A stretch of 64,000 nt of DNA from Selenomonadaceae bacterium (GCA_029338835.1 JAQYBD010000091.1:1-64000); one strand, 5' to 3'; numbered from the stretch's first letter, positions 43,462 to 52,323 are shown. The notes: generated from the sequence alone by a model not told the origin. Numbers and translations: made by a program.

Positions 43462-44667
43462 ATGAAAAATTTTCTGTTAGTCCTGCTGGCCGGCGCGATG
43501 GTCTTGTCTTCTGTTACGCCGGTCATGGCGCGCCATGCACCGGCTCCGGCCGACCCGGGGAACGTGAGCAAGATGAGCAAGGCAAAGGCAGAGGAACCCG
43601 TGCTGCGCATCGGCCTTGCTGAGAAGCAGGCCTCACTGATACTGACGCCGCTTGCCGGCAAAGTCACATGCCGGACGGAAACCTCGAAGGCACTCGTGCT
43701 GCCCGCAGGCCAGGCCGTCACCATCAGCCGGCAGGGGAATGCATTCCTCGTTGCTGGCAAGAAGCTTGCAGGCACGACGCTCACGCTGACACCTGCCAAT
43801 GCGGGCGCTGGCGCGTCGTTCCGCTACGGCAGCCGTTCGTATGCCGGCGCGATGCAGGTGCTTGCGCGCGCTGGCGGCATGACGCTCGTCAATCCGGTGG
43901 GCATCGAGACGTATCTCAAGAGCGTCGTACCCGAGGAAATGCCGACGGACTGGCCGCAGGAGGCCTTGAAGGCCCAGAGCGTCGCCGCGCGCAGTTTTGC
44001 CCTGCATAACCGCGGCCGCCACGGATCCGCAGGCTATGACCTCTGCACGACGACGCATTGCCAGGTCTATACGGGTACTGGTGCTGAGAGATCTTCAGCA
44101 AATGCGGCCCTGCGCGCGACGCGCGGCGAGGTGCTTCTTTATCACGGCCAGCCCGTCGATGCGCTCTTCCATACGGACAGCGGCGGCATGACGGAAAACA
44201 GTGAAGACGTCTGGGGCGGCTACGTGCCGTATCTGCGCGCGGCCAGGGACCCGCAGCAAAAGACGATGCCCTGGACAAAATCCATCCCGCTGAACACGCT
44301 TTCCGCCAAGCTTGCCGCCAAGGGCAAGAAAGTTGGCACCATCCGCAAGGTCACGCTTTCTCCTGTGCAGTTTGGCAAGGAGACGAGTGACCGCACAGTC
44401 TCGGGACGCGTCAAGACCATGACGGTGATAGGTACGCAGGGCACGGCACGGATCAGTGGCAACGATATGCGCAGCATGTTCGGCCTCAAGAGTACACTCT
44501 TTGCTGCCAAAATCCAGAAAGACGCACTCCTGCTCGAAGGCTACGGCTACGGCCACGGCCTTGGCATCTCGCAATGGGGGGCCAAACGCCTGGCCGAGTC
44601 GGGCAAGCCCTATGCGGACATCCTGCATCACTACTACACGGGTGTGGAGTTAACAAAACAATATTAA
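43462..44667 (+). CDS. Secreted SpoIID/LytB-domain protein
   Basis: 401 residues. A signal peptide (about 1-24, KNFLLVLLAGAMVLSSVTPV) is followed by a low-complexity linker and the SpoIID domain from about 140: VNPVGIETYLKSVVPEEMPT with the catalytic Glu, WPQEALKAQSVAARSFAL, and the C-terminal GYGYGHGLGISQWGAKRLAE. SpoIID cleaves glycan strands lacking stem peptides during engulfment; LytB-type relatives are amidase enhancers. No sporulation genes accompany it, so a vegetative wall role is inferred. ATG 43462 is taken; GTG 43453 is an alternative. Confidence 0.9.
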   Translation: MKNFLLVLLAGAMVLSSVTPVMARHAPAPADPGNVSKMSKAKAEEPVLRIGLAEKQASLILTPLAGKVTCRTETSKALVLPAGQAVTISRQGNAFLVAGKKLAGTTLTLTPANAGAGASFRYGSRSYAGAMQVLARAGGMTLVNPVGIETYLKSVVPEEMPTDWPQEALKAQSVAARSFALHNRGRHGSAGYDLCTTTHCQVYTGTGAERSSANAALRATRGEVLLYHGQPVDALFHTDSGGMTENSEDVWGGYVPYLRAARDPQQKTMPWTKSIPLNTLSAKLAAKGKKVGTIRKVTLSPVQFGKETSDRTVSGRVKTMTVIGTQGTARISGNDMRSMFGLKSTLFAAKIQKDALLLEGYGYGHGLGISQWGAKRLAESGKPYADILHHYYTGVELTKQY

Positions 44668-44688
44668 AGATAAGAGGTTATATCTATT

Positions 44689-45813
44689 ATGTTACTATCC
44701 GATTTTGATTACGACCTGCCGGAGGAACGCATCGCCCAGGTGCCGATCGAGCCGCGCAACGCATCGCGCCTCATGGTACTCGATCCCGTGGAGAAAACGA
44801 TAGAGCATCGTCATTTCTATGATCTCAAGGATTTCCTTGTACCGGGAGATACCCTGATCTTCAACGATACCCGCGTCATGCCGGCCCGCCTCATCGGGCA
44901 TCGCGACCAGACGGGCGGCAAGGTCGAAGTATTCCTGCTGCGCCGGCTCGATGCGACTCATTGGGAAACGCTCGTCAAGCCGGGCAAGAAGGCCAAGCCG
45001 GGCAATGTCATCCGTTTCAGCGATGAACTGTCCTGTACGGTAACGGAGCATACGGATTTTGGCGGCCGTATCGTGGAGTTCCAGTTCGATGGCATTTTCG
45101 AGGAAATCCTTGACCGTCTTGGCGAGACGCCGCTGCCGCCGTACATCCACGAGAAACTCGAGGATAAGGAGCGCTACCAGACCGTCTACAACCGCGAAGA
45201 AGGCTCTGCCGCCGCACCGACAGCCGGCCTGCACTTCACGAAAGAACAGATGCAGGAACTCCGCGATATGGGGGTCAACCTCGGCTTTGTCACGCTGCAC
45301 GTTGGTCTCGGCACGTTCCGGCCTGTCAATGTCGACAATATCGAAGAGCATGAGATGCATAAGGAGTATTACTGCATCTCCGATGAAACGGCGAAACTCA
45401 TCATGGATACGAAGAAAGCCGGGCATCGTGTCATCGCCGTCGGCACGACGAGCATCCGCACCCTGGAATCCGCTGCCACGGCCAAGGATGAGATTGCCGG
45501 TAAGAGCGGCTGGACGGGCATCTTCATCTATCCGGGGTATGACTTCAAGATCGTCGATGCCCTCGTCACGAACTTCCATCTGCCAAAATCCACGCTCATC
45601 ATGCTCATCAGCGCCTTTGCTGGCCGCAAGTTCATCCTGCAGGCCTACAAGACGGCTGTCGAGATGAAGTACCGCTTTTTCTCGTTTGGCGACGCCATGC
45701 TCGTGACGAGAAAACAGCCGGATGACGAACGCAATCGGGAAGTCGCAGAACTCGAGGAGCTTGACCGTCAGCGGGAAGCTGCAGCCAACGGGAATCCGGG
45801 CTGTAGTGAATAA
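44689..45813 (+). CDS. queA: S-adenosylmethionine:tRNA ribosyltransferase-isomerase QueA
   Basis: 374 residues, about 25 more than typical because of a charged C-terminal tail. QueA transfers the ribosyl group of SAM to preQ1 in tRNA to form epoxyqueuosine, the substrate of QueH encoded 2 kb upstream. Signatures: [70 protein letters not shown] and [19 protein letters not shown]. No tgt follows within the window. A very strong terminator ends the unit. Confidence 0.97.
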   Translation: MLLSDFDYDLPEERIAQVPIEPRNASRLMVLDPVEKTIEHRHFYDLKDFLVPGDTLIFNDTRVMPARLIGHRDQTGGKVEVFLLRRLDATHWETLVKPGKKAKPGNVIRFSDELSCTVTEHTDFGGRIVEFQFDGIFEEILDRLGETPLPPYIHEKLEDKERYQTVYNREEGSAAAPTAGLHFTKEQMQELRDMGVNLGFVTLHVGLGTFRPVNVDNIEEHEMHKEYYCISDETAKLIMDTKKAGHRVIAVGTTSIRTLESAATAKDEIAGKSGWTGIFIYPGYDFKIVDALVTNFHLPKSTLIMLISAFAGRKFILQAYKTAVEMKYRFFSFGDAMLVTRKQPDDERNREVAELEELDRQREAAANGNPGCSE

Positions 45814-45833
45814 GAAGAGAAGAAAAGAAGAGA

Positions 45834-45873
45834 AAGCAAATGCCTTCCAGGCCGGGAGGCGTTTGCTTTTTTT
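45834..45873 (+). terminator. Strong intrinsic terminator after queA
   Basis: AAGCAAATGCCTTCC pairs with GGGAGGCGTTTGCTT (15 bp with G-T pairs), 5-nt loop, followed by a long T-run. Confidence 0.92.
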
Positions 45874-45930
45874 GCTTCATTGAGCCGATGCGGCAAGGGA
45901 TTCCTCTTGCCCCGCTTTGGGCAATTCATA

Positions 45931-45984
45931 TTTACATAGAATTTACATATCTGCAACAAATCGCCTGCCAATCTTTGCTACGAT
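45931..45984 (+). promoter_or_regulatory. Pho box and promoter of pstSCA
   Basis: Two perfect TTTACAT heptamers (45931-45937, 45942-45948) with an 11-bp period and a degenerate third repeat (GCAACAA, 45953-45959) match the direct-repeat layout of PhoB/PhoP boxes. A TACGAT -10 follows at 45979-45984, with no good -35, as expected for an activated promoter. Confidence 0.7.
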
Positions 45985-46059
45985 ATAGGAGAACGAGGAA
46001 GGGAACCAGCGGGTTCCCGGAAGTCACTCAATCAAGGAATGATTTGGGAGGAAATGGAT

Positions 46060-46932
46060 ATGTTCAACAAGATGAAGAAACTTCTTTCCCTTGGCGCAGT
46101 AGTCGCCAGTACGGCTGTACTGCTCACGGGCTGCGGCGGCGGCAGCCAGCAGGCTGCAAGCTCGGGCAGCGGCGCTGCACAGGAAATCTCCGGCAAGATT
46201 TCTGCTTCGGGTTCGACGGCACTGCTGCCGCTCCTGAAACCGGCGCAGGAAGCTTTCCAGGAAAAATATGAGAAAGTCACGGTCAATGTTGCTGGCGGCG
46301 GTTCTTTCACGGGCATGAACCAGGTCGCGGAAGGTGCGGTGCAGATCGGCAACTCCGACGTCAACCTGCCGGATGAGTACAAGGACAAGGGGCTCGTCGA
46401 CCACAAGGTTGTCGTGGAGCCGTTCGTCTTCATCGTCGACAAGGACAATAAAGTCGACAATCTCACGAAACAGCAGGCCATCGATATCCTGACGGGCAAG
46501 ATCACGAACTGGAAGGAAGTCGGCGGTGCCGACCAGAAGATCACGCTGATCCATCGTGCCAAGTCTTCAGGGTCGCGTGCTACGATCAGCGATGTCGTCC
46601 TCAAGGGCGCCGCTTTCACGGATGATGCCGTCATCCAGGATTCCAACGGTGCTGTGCGCGCTGCGATTGCCAGCACGCCGGGGTCCATCGGCTATGTCGA
46701 TGCCCCGTATGCCGATGATTCCGTCAAGATCCTGAAGTTCGACGGGGTCGAGTATTCTCCGCAGAACATCATCGATGGCAAGTATCCGATTTATGGCTAC
46801 GGCCATATGTACACGAAGGGTGAGCCGACGGGTGCTGTCAAGGCCTTCATCGATTACATCCTCAGCGATGAGTTCCAGAACAGCCAGGTCGAGAAGCTCG
46901 GCTTCATCCCGGTCAGCAAGATGAAGAAATAA
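46060..46932 (+). CDS. pstS: Phosphate ABC transporter substrate-binding lipoprotein PstS
   Basis: 290 residues. The lipoprotein signal peptide MFNKMKKLLSLGAVVASTAV ends in the lipobox LLTGC. The mature protein binds inorganic phosphate: ISASGSTALLPLLKPAQEAF, NVAGGGSFTGMNQVAEGAVQ, IGNSDVN and RAKSSGSRATISDVVLKG (phosphate-ligand Ser/Arg/Thr loop). ATG 46060 is 8 nt from GGAGG. It is the first gene behind the Pho box. A hairpin and a long inverted repeat separate it from pstC. Confidence 0.95.
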   Translation: MFNKMKKLLSLGAVVASTAVLLTGCGGGSQQAASSGSGAAQEISGKISASGSTALLPLLKPAQEAFQEKYEKVTVNVAGGGSFTGMNQVAEGAVQIGNSDVNLPDEYKDKGLVDHKVVVEPFVFIVDKDNKVDNLTKQQAIDILTGKITNWKEVGGADQKITLIHRAKSSGSRATISDVVLKGAAFTDDAVIQDSNGAVRAAIASTPGSIGYVDAPYADDSVKILKFDGVEYSPQNIIDGKYPIYGYGHMYTKGEPTGAVKAFIDYILSDEFQNSQVEKLGFIPVSKMKK

Positions 46933-46936
46933 GCTT

Positions 46937-47074
46937 GTTTTTGCCAGCAGGCCTTGCGGGGCACAGCAGGACAGGCAAAACGTGAGCAGTGGTCAGTGGG
47001 CAGTCCATCGTGAGCCGGCAGAAAACTTACGGCATGGCCCCCTGGCCATTCTTGCGTTATCGGCTGCCGGGCTC
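46937..47074 (+). repeat. Inverted-repeat structures between pstS and pstC
   Basis: GTTTTTGCC (46937-46945) pairs with GGCAAAAC (46974-46981). GAGCCGGCAG (47012-47021) pairs with CTGCCGGGCTC (47064-47074) around an inner hairpin ATGGCC/GGCCAT (47034-47048). Neither has a T-run. They could protect the pstS mRNA 3' end and lower pstC/pstA expression. Confidence 0.5.
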
Positions 47075-47117
47075 CGGATATCTGTCGGCGGGACTCTACA
47101 GGAAGTGGGAGGAAATT

Positions 47118-48035
47118 ATGGAACGGGCAGTAACAGTAAGCCGCATGGACGGGAAACAGTCCGGCGGCGGTCATGAGCGCAGGATCTTTTACGACAAGTG
47201 CGGACGATATCTCTTTATCGCGTCGGCTTTCCTCATGACGATCATCATCTTTTCGATCATCTTTTTTGTCGGGCGGCAGGGCCTCATGACCTTTGCTGAG
47301 GTCAGTCCGCTGGAATTCTTCTTCAGCGCGCATTGGGATCCGACGCTCGGGAAATTCGGCGCCTTGTCCTTCATCATCGGTTCGCTGGCAACGACGCTGC
47401 TCGCAGTCGTCATCGGCGCGCCGCTCGGACTCTTTGGTGCGATTTTCCTCGCGAAGGTCGCACCGGTCTGGCTCAAGAACATCATGCGCCCGGCAACCGA
47501 TCTTTACGTTGCTATCCCGTCCGTTGTCTACGGCTACATCGGTTTGATGGTCCTCGTGCCGTTCCTGCGCAGCACTTTCGGCACGACGACAGGCTTTGGC
47601 GTACTCGCGGCTTCGTTGGTGCTGGCCATCATGATCCTGCCGACCATCCTGTCCATCAGCACGGATGCCCTCAATGCCGTGCCGCGCCCTTTGGAGGAAG
47701 CCAGCCTGGCACTTGGCGCAACCTGGTGGCAGACGATGATCCATGTCGTCGTGCCGGCTGCTGCGCCCGGCATCTTGACGGCTGTCGTACTCGCGATGGC
47801 GCGCGCTGTGGGTGAGACGATGGCCGTGCAGATGCTCATCGGCAATACGCCGCAGATCATCACATCGCTCTTCACGCCGACGGCTACGCTGACAAGCAAT
47901 ATCGTCGTCGAGATGGGCAATACGCCTTTCGGCTCAGTCTGGGGCAATGCGCTGTTCCTCATGGCCTTTGTCCTGCTCCTGATCTCACTGGGCATGATTC
48001 TCTTGATTCGCCGTTTTGGCCAGAGGAGGGTTTAA
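47118..48035 (+). CDS. pstC: Phosphate ABC transporter permease PstC
   Basis: 305 residues, six membrane helices. The characteristic N-terminus includes FIASAFLMTIIIFSIIFFVG and an extracytoplasmic LMTFAEVSPLEFFFSAHWDP segment. The coupling loop with the EAA motif is PLEEASLALGATWWQTMIHV. Start ATG 47118 follows GGGAGG. It forms the channel with PstA. The gap from pstS is 185 bp with long inverted repeats. pstA follows after 4 bp. Confidence 0.94.
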   Translation: MERAVTVSRMDGKQSGGGHERRIFYDKCGRYLFIASAFLMTIIIFSIIFFVGRQGLMTFAEVSPLEFFFSAHWDPTLGKFGALSFIIGSLATTLLAVVIGAPLGLFGAIFLAKVAPVWLKNIMRPATDLYVAIPSVVYGYIGLMVLVPFLRSTFGTTTGFGVLAASLVLAIMILPTILSISTDALNAVPRPLEEASLALGATWWQTMIHVVVPAAAPGILTAVVLAMARAVGETMAVQMLIGNTPQIITSLFTPTATLTSNIVVEMGNTPFGSVWGNALFLMAFVLLLISLGMILLIRRFGQRRV

Positions 48036-48039
48036 CGCT

Positions 48040-48888
48040 ATGGATACAAGGACGCAAAACAAGCTGGCCGTAGCCGGACTATGGCTCGCGGGCTTCTTTA
48101 TCCTGGGCCTGCTGGCTGTTTTTCTCGGTTACATCCTCTACAAGGGGCTACCGGTACTCTCGCCGCAGTTCGTGCTGGGCAAGTCCAGCGATATCATGGC
48201 AGGCGGCGGTGTCGGTGCCCAGCTGTTCAATTCCTTCTACATGCTGCTCATCTCGATGGGCATTTCCATCCCGATCGCGCTCGGAGCCGGTATCTACCTG
48301 GCAGAATACGCACGTGAGAACAAGCTGACGAAATGCATCCGCTTGTCGGTCGAGAGCCTGGCGACGGTGCCATCCATCGTCTTGGGCTTATTCGGCATGA
48401 TCATCTTCGTCAACATGATGAACATGGGCTTCTCTATCCTCGGCGGTTCGCTGACCCTGGTGCTGCTGAATCTGCCGATGCTCGTGCGCGTGACAGAGGA
48501 AGCCATCCGCACGGTGCCGAAATCGTATGAGGAAGCCAGCCTGGCCCTGGGTGCCACGAAGCTGCAGACCATCTGCCGTGTCGTGCTGCCGAACGCCCTG
48601 CCCGGCATCATCACAGGCATCACGTTGACGGCCGGACGAGCCCTCGGCGAGACGGCCATCCTGATCTTCACGGCCGGCACGACGGTATCGCGCCATATGT
48701 TCGATACGGATGTCATGGCAGGCGGCGAGACCCTGGCCGTACATCTCTGGTATCTCATGAGTACGGGTCTTGTGCCGGACCGCGATATGATTGCCGACGG
48801 CATCGGTGCCCTGCTGATCCTGACCATCCTCGTCTTCAATTTCATCCTGCTGCTGCCGCTGAAACTGCTGCGTCACAGCACAAAATGA
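48040..48888 (+). CDS. pstA: Phosphate ABC transporter permease PstA
   Basis: 282 residues, six membrane helices. The coupling loop SYEEASLALGATKLQTICRV and RALGETAILIFTAGTT are typical of PstA. GGAGGG precedes ATG 48040; an in-frame upstream start at 48016 would overlap pstC. The operon ends here with a strong terminator. The ATPase pstB and regulator phoU, normally next, are missing from this locus and from the whole window. Confidence 0.94.
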   Translation: MDTRTQNKLAVAGLWLAGFFILGLLAVFLGYILYKGLPVLSPQFVLGKSSDIMAGGGVGAQLFNSFYMLLISMGISIPIALGAGIYLAEYARENKLTKCIRLSVESLATVPSIVLGLFGMIIFVNMMNMGFSILGGSLTLVLLNLPMLVRVTEEAIRTVPKSYEEASLALGATKLQTICRVVLPNALPGIITGITLTAGRALGETAILIFTAGTTVSRHMFDTDVMAGGETLAVHLWYLMSTGLVPDRDMIADGIGALLILTILVFNFILLLPLKLLRHSTK

Positions 48889-48909
48889 CTGATTTTCCCC
48901 TGCTTCTGG

Positions 48910-48960
48910 AGGCTGCTTGCTGCAAATCATGGATTTGCGGCGGGCAGCCTTTCTGTTTTT
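48910..48960 (+). terminator. Intrinsic terminator after pstA
   Basis: AGGCTGCTTGCTGCAAATC pairs with GATTTGCGGCGGGCAGCCT (imperfect long stem), followed by TTTCTGTTTTTCC. Confidence 0.85.
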
Positions 48961-48962
48961 CC

Positions 48963-48991
48963 TTTTAAATCCCAGATTTATTTTGTATAAT
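48963..48991 (+). promoter_or_regulatory. Probable promoter of nhaA
   Basis: A perfect TATAAT (48986-48991) 40 bp before the gene, with a weak -35 (TTTTAA, 48963-48968) at 17-bp spacing. Confidence 0.6.
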
Positions 48992-49030
48992 ATAAAAAAG
49001 AATGTATTTTTATAAGGAGATGATGTTGAT

Positions 49031-50212
49031 ATGAAAGAAACGATCCGCTCGCTCGCAACGCCATTCCTCTGGTTCTGGCGCTGGGAAGCAAAAAGCGGCG
49101 CCATCTTGTTGCTCGGTGCGGTCGTGGCCCTGCTCCTGGCGAATTCGCCGCTGGCCGGCGCCTACCACCACGTCCTGCATATGCCCATCCGGCTGGGGGT
49201 CGGTGCGTTCAGTCTCGAACTGGGTCTTCTGCACTGGATCAACGACGGACTCATGGCCGTGTTCTTCTTCGTCATCGGCCTCGAAATCAAGCGGGAATTC
49301 CTCTATGGCGAACTCAAGACGCGTTCTGCCATGATGCTGCCTGTTGGTGCAGCACTCGGCGGCATGATCGTGCCCGCCATCCTCTATGCACTCATTAATT
49401 TTGGCACGCCGACGGCGGGCGGCTGGGGCATCCCGATGGCCACGGACATCGCTTTCGCGCTCGGCATCATGACACTGACGGCGCGCCAGGCACCGTTGGG
49501 GCTGGTGGTCTTCCTGACGGCGCTGGCCATCGTTGATGACCTCGGCGCCATCGTCGTCATCGCGCTCTTCTACAGCAGTGAGATTGCCTTTGCCGCTCTT
49601 TTCGTCGGCCTGGCAGCCATTGCGGTGGCGTTCTTGTTCAGCAGGCTCCGCGTGCGTTTCTTCCTGGCCTATCTGGCTTTGGGGCTCGTTGCCTGGTATG
49701 CGTTCCTGCAGGCCGGCGTGCATCCGACCATTGCCGGCGTACTCCTGGGCCTTGCCATCCCCGCACATGAAGATCCGGATCGCTCGATGCTGCATGCCTG
49801 GGAACACCGCCTGGAACCCTGGTCGGCTTACGGCATCATGCCTATCTTTGCCCTCGGCAATGCCGGCGTCACGCTTTCGCTGAGTACGTTTGACCCCTGG
49901 TCGCCGCTTTTCCTCGGCATCCTGGCCGGCCTGTGCCTCGGCAAGCCGCTCGGCATCTTCGGTACGGTCTGGTGTTTCAGCCGACTGTTCAAGGTGCCGG
50001 TGCCGGGCAATGCTTCCACGGGGCAGGCTGCTGCGACGGGCATGCTCGGCGGCATCGGCTTCACGATGTCCATCTTCATCGCTTCCCTGGCTTTTGCCGA
50101 CAGCGGTGCCATGCTGGATCTGGCAAAGATCAGCATCCTTTCGGCTTCAATCCTTTCGGGGATCCTCGGCGCGCTGGTGTTCAAGCTCCAGAGCCTGCGG
50201 GCTTCCTCATAA
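49031..50212 (+). CDS. nhaA: Na+/H+ antiporter NhaA
   Basis: 393 residues, about 12 membrane helices, normal NhaA length. The ion-binding aspartate pair is in LTALAIVDDLGAIVVIALF (about 160-178). The unwound helix IV region has GIPMATDIAFALGIM. HWINDGLMAVFFFVIGLEIK near the N-terminus and the C-terminal GMLGGIGFTMSIFIASLAF are typical. It exchanges internal sodium for protons. It could also recycle sodium taken up by symporters such as the DASS protein in this window. It is monocistronic by its promoter and terminator. Confidence 0.96.
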   Translation: MKETIRSLATPFLWFWRWEAKSGAILLLGAVVALLLANSPLAGAYHHVLHMPIRLGVGAFSLELGLLHWINDGLMAVFFFVIGLEIKREFLYGELKTRSAMMLPVGAALGGMIVPAILYALINFGTPTAGGWGIPMATDIAFALGIMTLTARQAPLGLVVFLTALAIVDDLGAIVVIALFYSSEIAFAALFVGLAAIAVAFLFSRLRVRFFLAYLALGLVAWYAFLQAGVHPTIAGVLLGLAIPAHEDPDRSMLHAWEHRLEPWSAYGIMPIFALGNAGVTLSLSTFDPWSPLFLGILAGLCLGKPLGIFGTVWCFSRLFKVPVPGNASTGQAAATGMLGGIGFTMSIFIASLAFADSGAMLDLAKISILSASILSGILGALVFKLQSLRASS

Positions 50213-50218
50213 AAAACT

Positions 50219-50306
50219 CCCGGCCTTGTCCCTGCGGCGAGCCTGTGGTGCAGAAGCAGATATCTAGCTCCTGGCTTCATGGCGCACGCAGGGAGCCGGG
50301 ATTTTT
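50219..50306 (+). terminator. Long composite hairpin/terminator after nhaA
   Basis: CCCGGC (50219-50224) and CCCTGCG (50230-50236) pair with CGCAGGG (50287-50293) and GCCGGG (50295-50300), followed by A and five Ts. The ~50-nt apical region contains GAAGC/GCTTC and can fold again. It is longer than an ordinary terminator. Confidence 0.6.
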
Positions 50307-50404
50307 CTGCATTCTTGCGACAGGTCGGCTGGTGGATTTTGTTCCTGTTTTCTGCTATATTGAAAAAGAGAGAGAATGATTGGGTGAAGAGAGGCGTTCA
50401 TTTC

Positions 50405-50971
50405 GTGAAGATCATGAAGCGATTCTTGCTGGGCTGGATGATAGCCGGCATGCTGTGCTGGGGGAGTATGCCGGTCCTGGCGGCGGCGCAGCCATCTGCC
50501 AGCCGGGCCGCGCAGGTGCAGGAAGGGATTGCTGCACGCCGGGCCTATGAGCATCTGGCGCAGCGCCTCGATCGGCATTACCGGACGATGCCAGTTATCG
50601 GGGATATCCAGTATGAACATACGAAAGCGGCAATCCGCAACAACCGGGCACATCAGACGCCGCTCTCTACGAGTGAGCTGCTCTTTGCCCGCTGCATGCA
50701 TGATGGCAATTATGCGGAAGCTTCGGCCATTGCGGTGATGGCGGTCTTTGATGCCTATGAACCGGCGGAGCGAGCGCATTTCCGGTTGCGCCAGGCAGAG
50801 ACGATGATTGTCCGGCAGATCGATCTGCCGGGAACGCAGCGCCTGCTGGAGGAAGCGGCCCGCGAGCTTGCGGCAGCTGAGCAGCATGACGAAGCCTGGC
50901 AGCAGGATATGGCTGCCGTCGAGGAGTACGCGGGCATTGTGACGGCATACGGCAGATACAGCCCGCGGTAG
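50405..50971 (+). CDS. Secreted hypothetical protein
   Basis: 188 residues; I do not recognise the family. A signal peptide is clear: KRFLLGWMIAGMLCWGSMPV followed by LAAAQ, with cleavage likely near residue 28. The mature part is about 160 residues, predicted mostly helical, rich in Ala/Glu/Arg/Gln, with a repeated helix-like pattern (SELLFARCMHDGNYAEASAI, AHFRLRQAETMIVRQIDLPG) that resembles TPR/Sel1 helices without a firm match. GTG 50405 is chosen over ATG 50414 for its spacing from GAGAGG. It is bracketed by two long hairpins and is probably monocistronic. Confidence 0.65.
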   Translation: MKIMKRFLLGWMIAGMLCWGSMPVLAAAQPSASRAAQVQEGIAARRAYEHLAQRLDRHYRTMPVIGDIQYEHTKAAIRNNRAHQTPLSTSELLFARCMHDGNYAEASAIAVMAVFDAYEPAERAHFRLRQAETMIVRQIDLPGTQRLLEEAARELAAAEQHDEAWQQDMAAVEEYAGIVTAYGRYSPR

Positions 50972-50993
50972 ACAGCGCCATTCCCGCAGACAG

Positions 50994-51060
50994 GAAAAAG
51001 TTCCCTGGCTCAAGCTGCGCCGCCCGCAATGGTACGGGCCGCGTGCCTGAGAGGGAACTT
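50994..51060 (-). terminator. Minus-strand terminator after panE
   Basis: Read on the minus strand, AAGTTCCCT (from 51060) pairs with AGGGAACTT (to 50999) at the base of a long imperfect hairpin whose inner part pairs CCCG with CGGG. It ends in TTTTT. It lies 47 nt past the panE stop codon. Confidence 0.65.
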
Positions 51061-51093
51061 CAGCTTCCAGATGGATTCTTTTTATGCAAATGC

Positions 51094-51127
51094 AAGGACT
51101 GGCTGGTTATCTTGCCAGTCCTTTTTC
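51094..51127 (+). terminator. Plus-strand terminator overlapping the panE 3' end
   Basis: AAGGACTGGC pairs with GCCAGTCCTT (10 bp), followed by TTTTT on the plus strand. It would stop transcription from the secreted-protein gene before it runs into panE. Confidence 0.8.
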
Positions 51128-52045
51128 ATGCCCCCAGGCGCTGATCTTGGCATACAGGGGTGTTGCGACGTGATATTCCTGGCCGAGTGCGACGATGCGG
51201 TCGACAAGGCCCGTAAATTCCGACGGGCCGCCTTTCTCGACATCGCGCTGCATGGAGGTCGTGAGGCCTGGCGCAAAGGCGTCCATGAGCTTCAGACCGT
51301 TGGCGACAAGATCGCGGTCAAAGGTGATGCCCATGGCTTCGCCAAGTGCCTGGACTTCCTGGATGAGGCCGATGAAGGTCTCGCGGACCTTGCCGGGATG
51401 CTGGAATTCATCGCTCTTGGCGCCGTAGTAAAGTCCGGCTGCGCCCATCGGTGAGACGAAACTGAATTTGGTCAGGGCATCGCGCTGGATCTGGTCGGTG
51501 AAATGTGCATGGATGTCAGCCGCGCGCAGGATGGCCTCAAGCTCCCGGGCCTTTCCCGAAAGTTCCTGCGACTGTCCCGGGCGGAAGCCATAGAAGACGC
51601 GCAGGATGGACTGCGGCTGTGCGATGACGCCGGGCTCAGCGATCTTGGCGAAGACGTAGATGCAGCCATCGAGTGCCGTGAGGCCGGGCAGCTTCTCTTG
51701 CATGACGGCACCGGAACCGAAGACATTGAGAATCGGGATGATGAGTGTCTCCTTGCCGGCAGCATGCCTGGCGAACTCGATGGCATCGGGCAGGCTGTAG
51801 TATTTGACGCAGACAAAGAGTACATCCGGTGTTTCCTTCGCCTGCAGGTATTCGTCCATGGTGCAGGCCTTGACTTTGGGGATGCGGATGTCGCCGCGGT
51901 GATTCGTGCGGATGAGCAGGCCGTTTTCCTGCATGGCCTGGAGGTGCCTGCCGCGGGCGAGGAAGGTCACATCGTTGCCCGCATGCGCGAGATACCCGCC
52001 CAGGACGCCGCCGGTACCACCTGCGCCGATGATTGCGAATTTCAT
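51107..52045 (-). CDS. panE: 2-dehydropantoate 2-reductase
   Basis: 312 residues of the ApbA/PanE family. The N-terminal NADPH-binding motif FAIIGAGGTGGVLGGYLAHA is at 3-22. The conserved CVKYYSLPDAI (catalytic-lysine region), FVSPMGAAGLYYGAK and SMQRDVEKGGPSEFTGLVDR blocks follow. It reduces ketopantoate to pantoate for coenzyme A synthesis. The family also contains paralogues with other 2-oxoacid substrates, and no panB/panC is nearby. It reads leftward, with AAGGGGG before the ATG and a TACAAT-like -10 about 50 bp upstream. Confidence 0.85.
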   Translation of the reverse strand: MKFAIIGAGGTGGVLGGYLAHAGNDVTFLARGRHLQAMQENGLLIRTNHRGDIRIPKVKACTMDEYLQAKETPDVLFVCVKYYSLPDAIEFARHAAGKETLIIPILNVFGSGAVMQEKLPGLTALDGCIYVFAKIAEPGVIAQPQSILRVFYGFRPGQSQELSGKARELEAILRAADIHAHFTDQIQRDALTKFSFVSPMGAAGLYYGAKSDEFQHPGKVRETFIGLIQEVQALGEAMGITFDRDLVANGLKLMDAFAPGLTTSMQRDVEKGGPSEFTGLVDRIVALGQEYHVATPLYAKISAWGHEKGLAR

Positions 52046-52135
52046 GAGAATACCCCCTTTGGGCTGATTGGAATGATTTTTCTTTTATTGTATCACACGG
52101 CACGGGCGGCGTAAAACATTGCCTTGTATCGCGAA

Positions 52136-52164
52136 TTGACAGACGGGGGACAGGCCAGTATACT
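52136..52164 (+). promoter_or_regulatory. Promoter of the GT39/GT2/GtrA operon
   Basis: Perfect TTGACA (52136-52141), 17 bp, TATACT (52159-52164). The leader before the first gene is about 150 nt and GC-rich. Confidence 0.85.
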
Positions 52165-52323
52165 AAGGAAAGTATAAAGATTAGATTTTGCTTGCAATTC
52201 ATGCCATGGCATCCCGTGAACCGGCTGCTGTGGCTGGCTCGGCAACCGGTGCGTGGCTGTGTCCAGGTATTGGGGGCCGTGTTTTTTTGTGAACGGGCGG
52301 GCAAAGGGATGGGAGAGGAAGAT

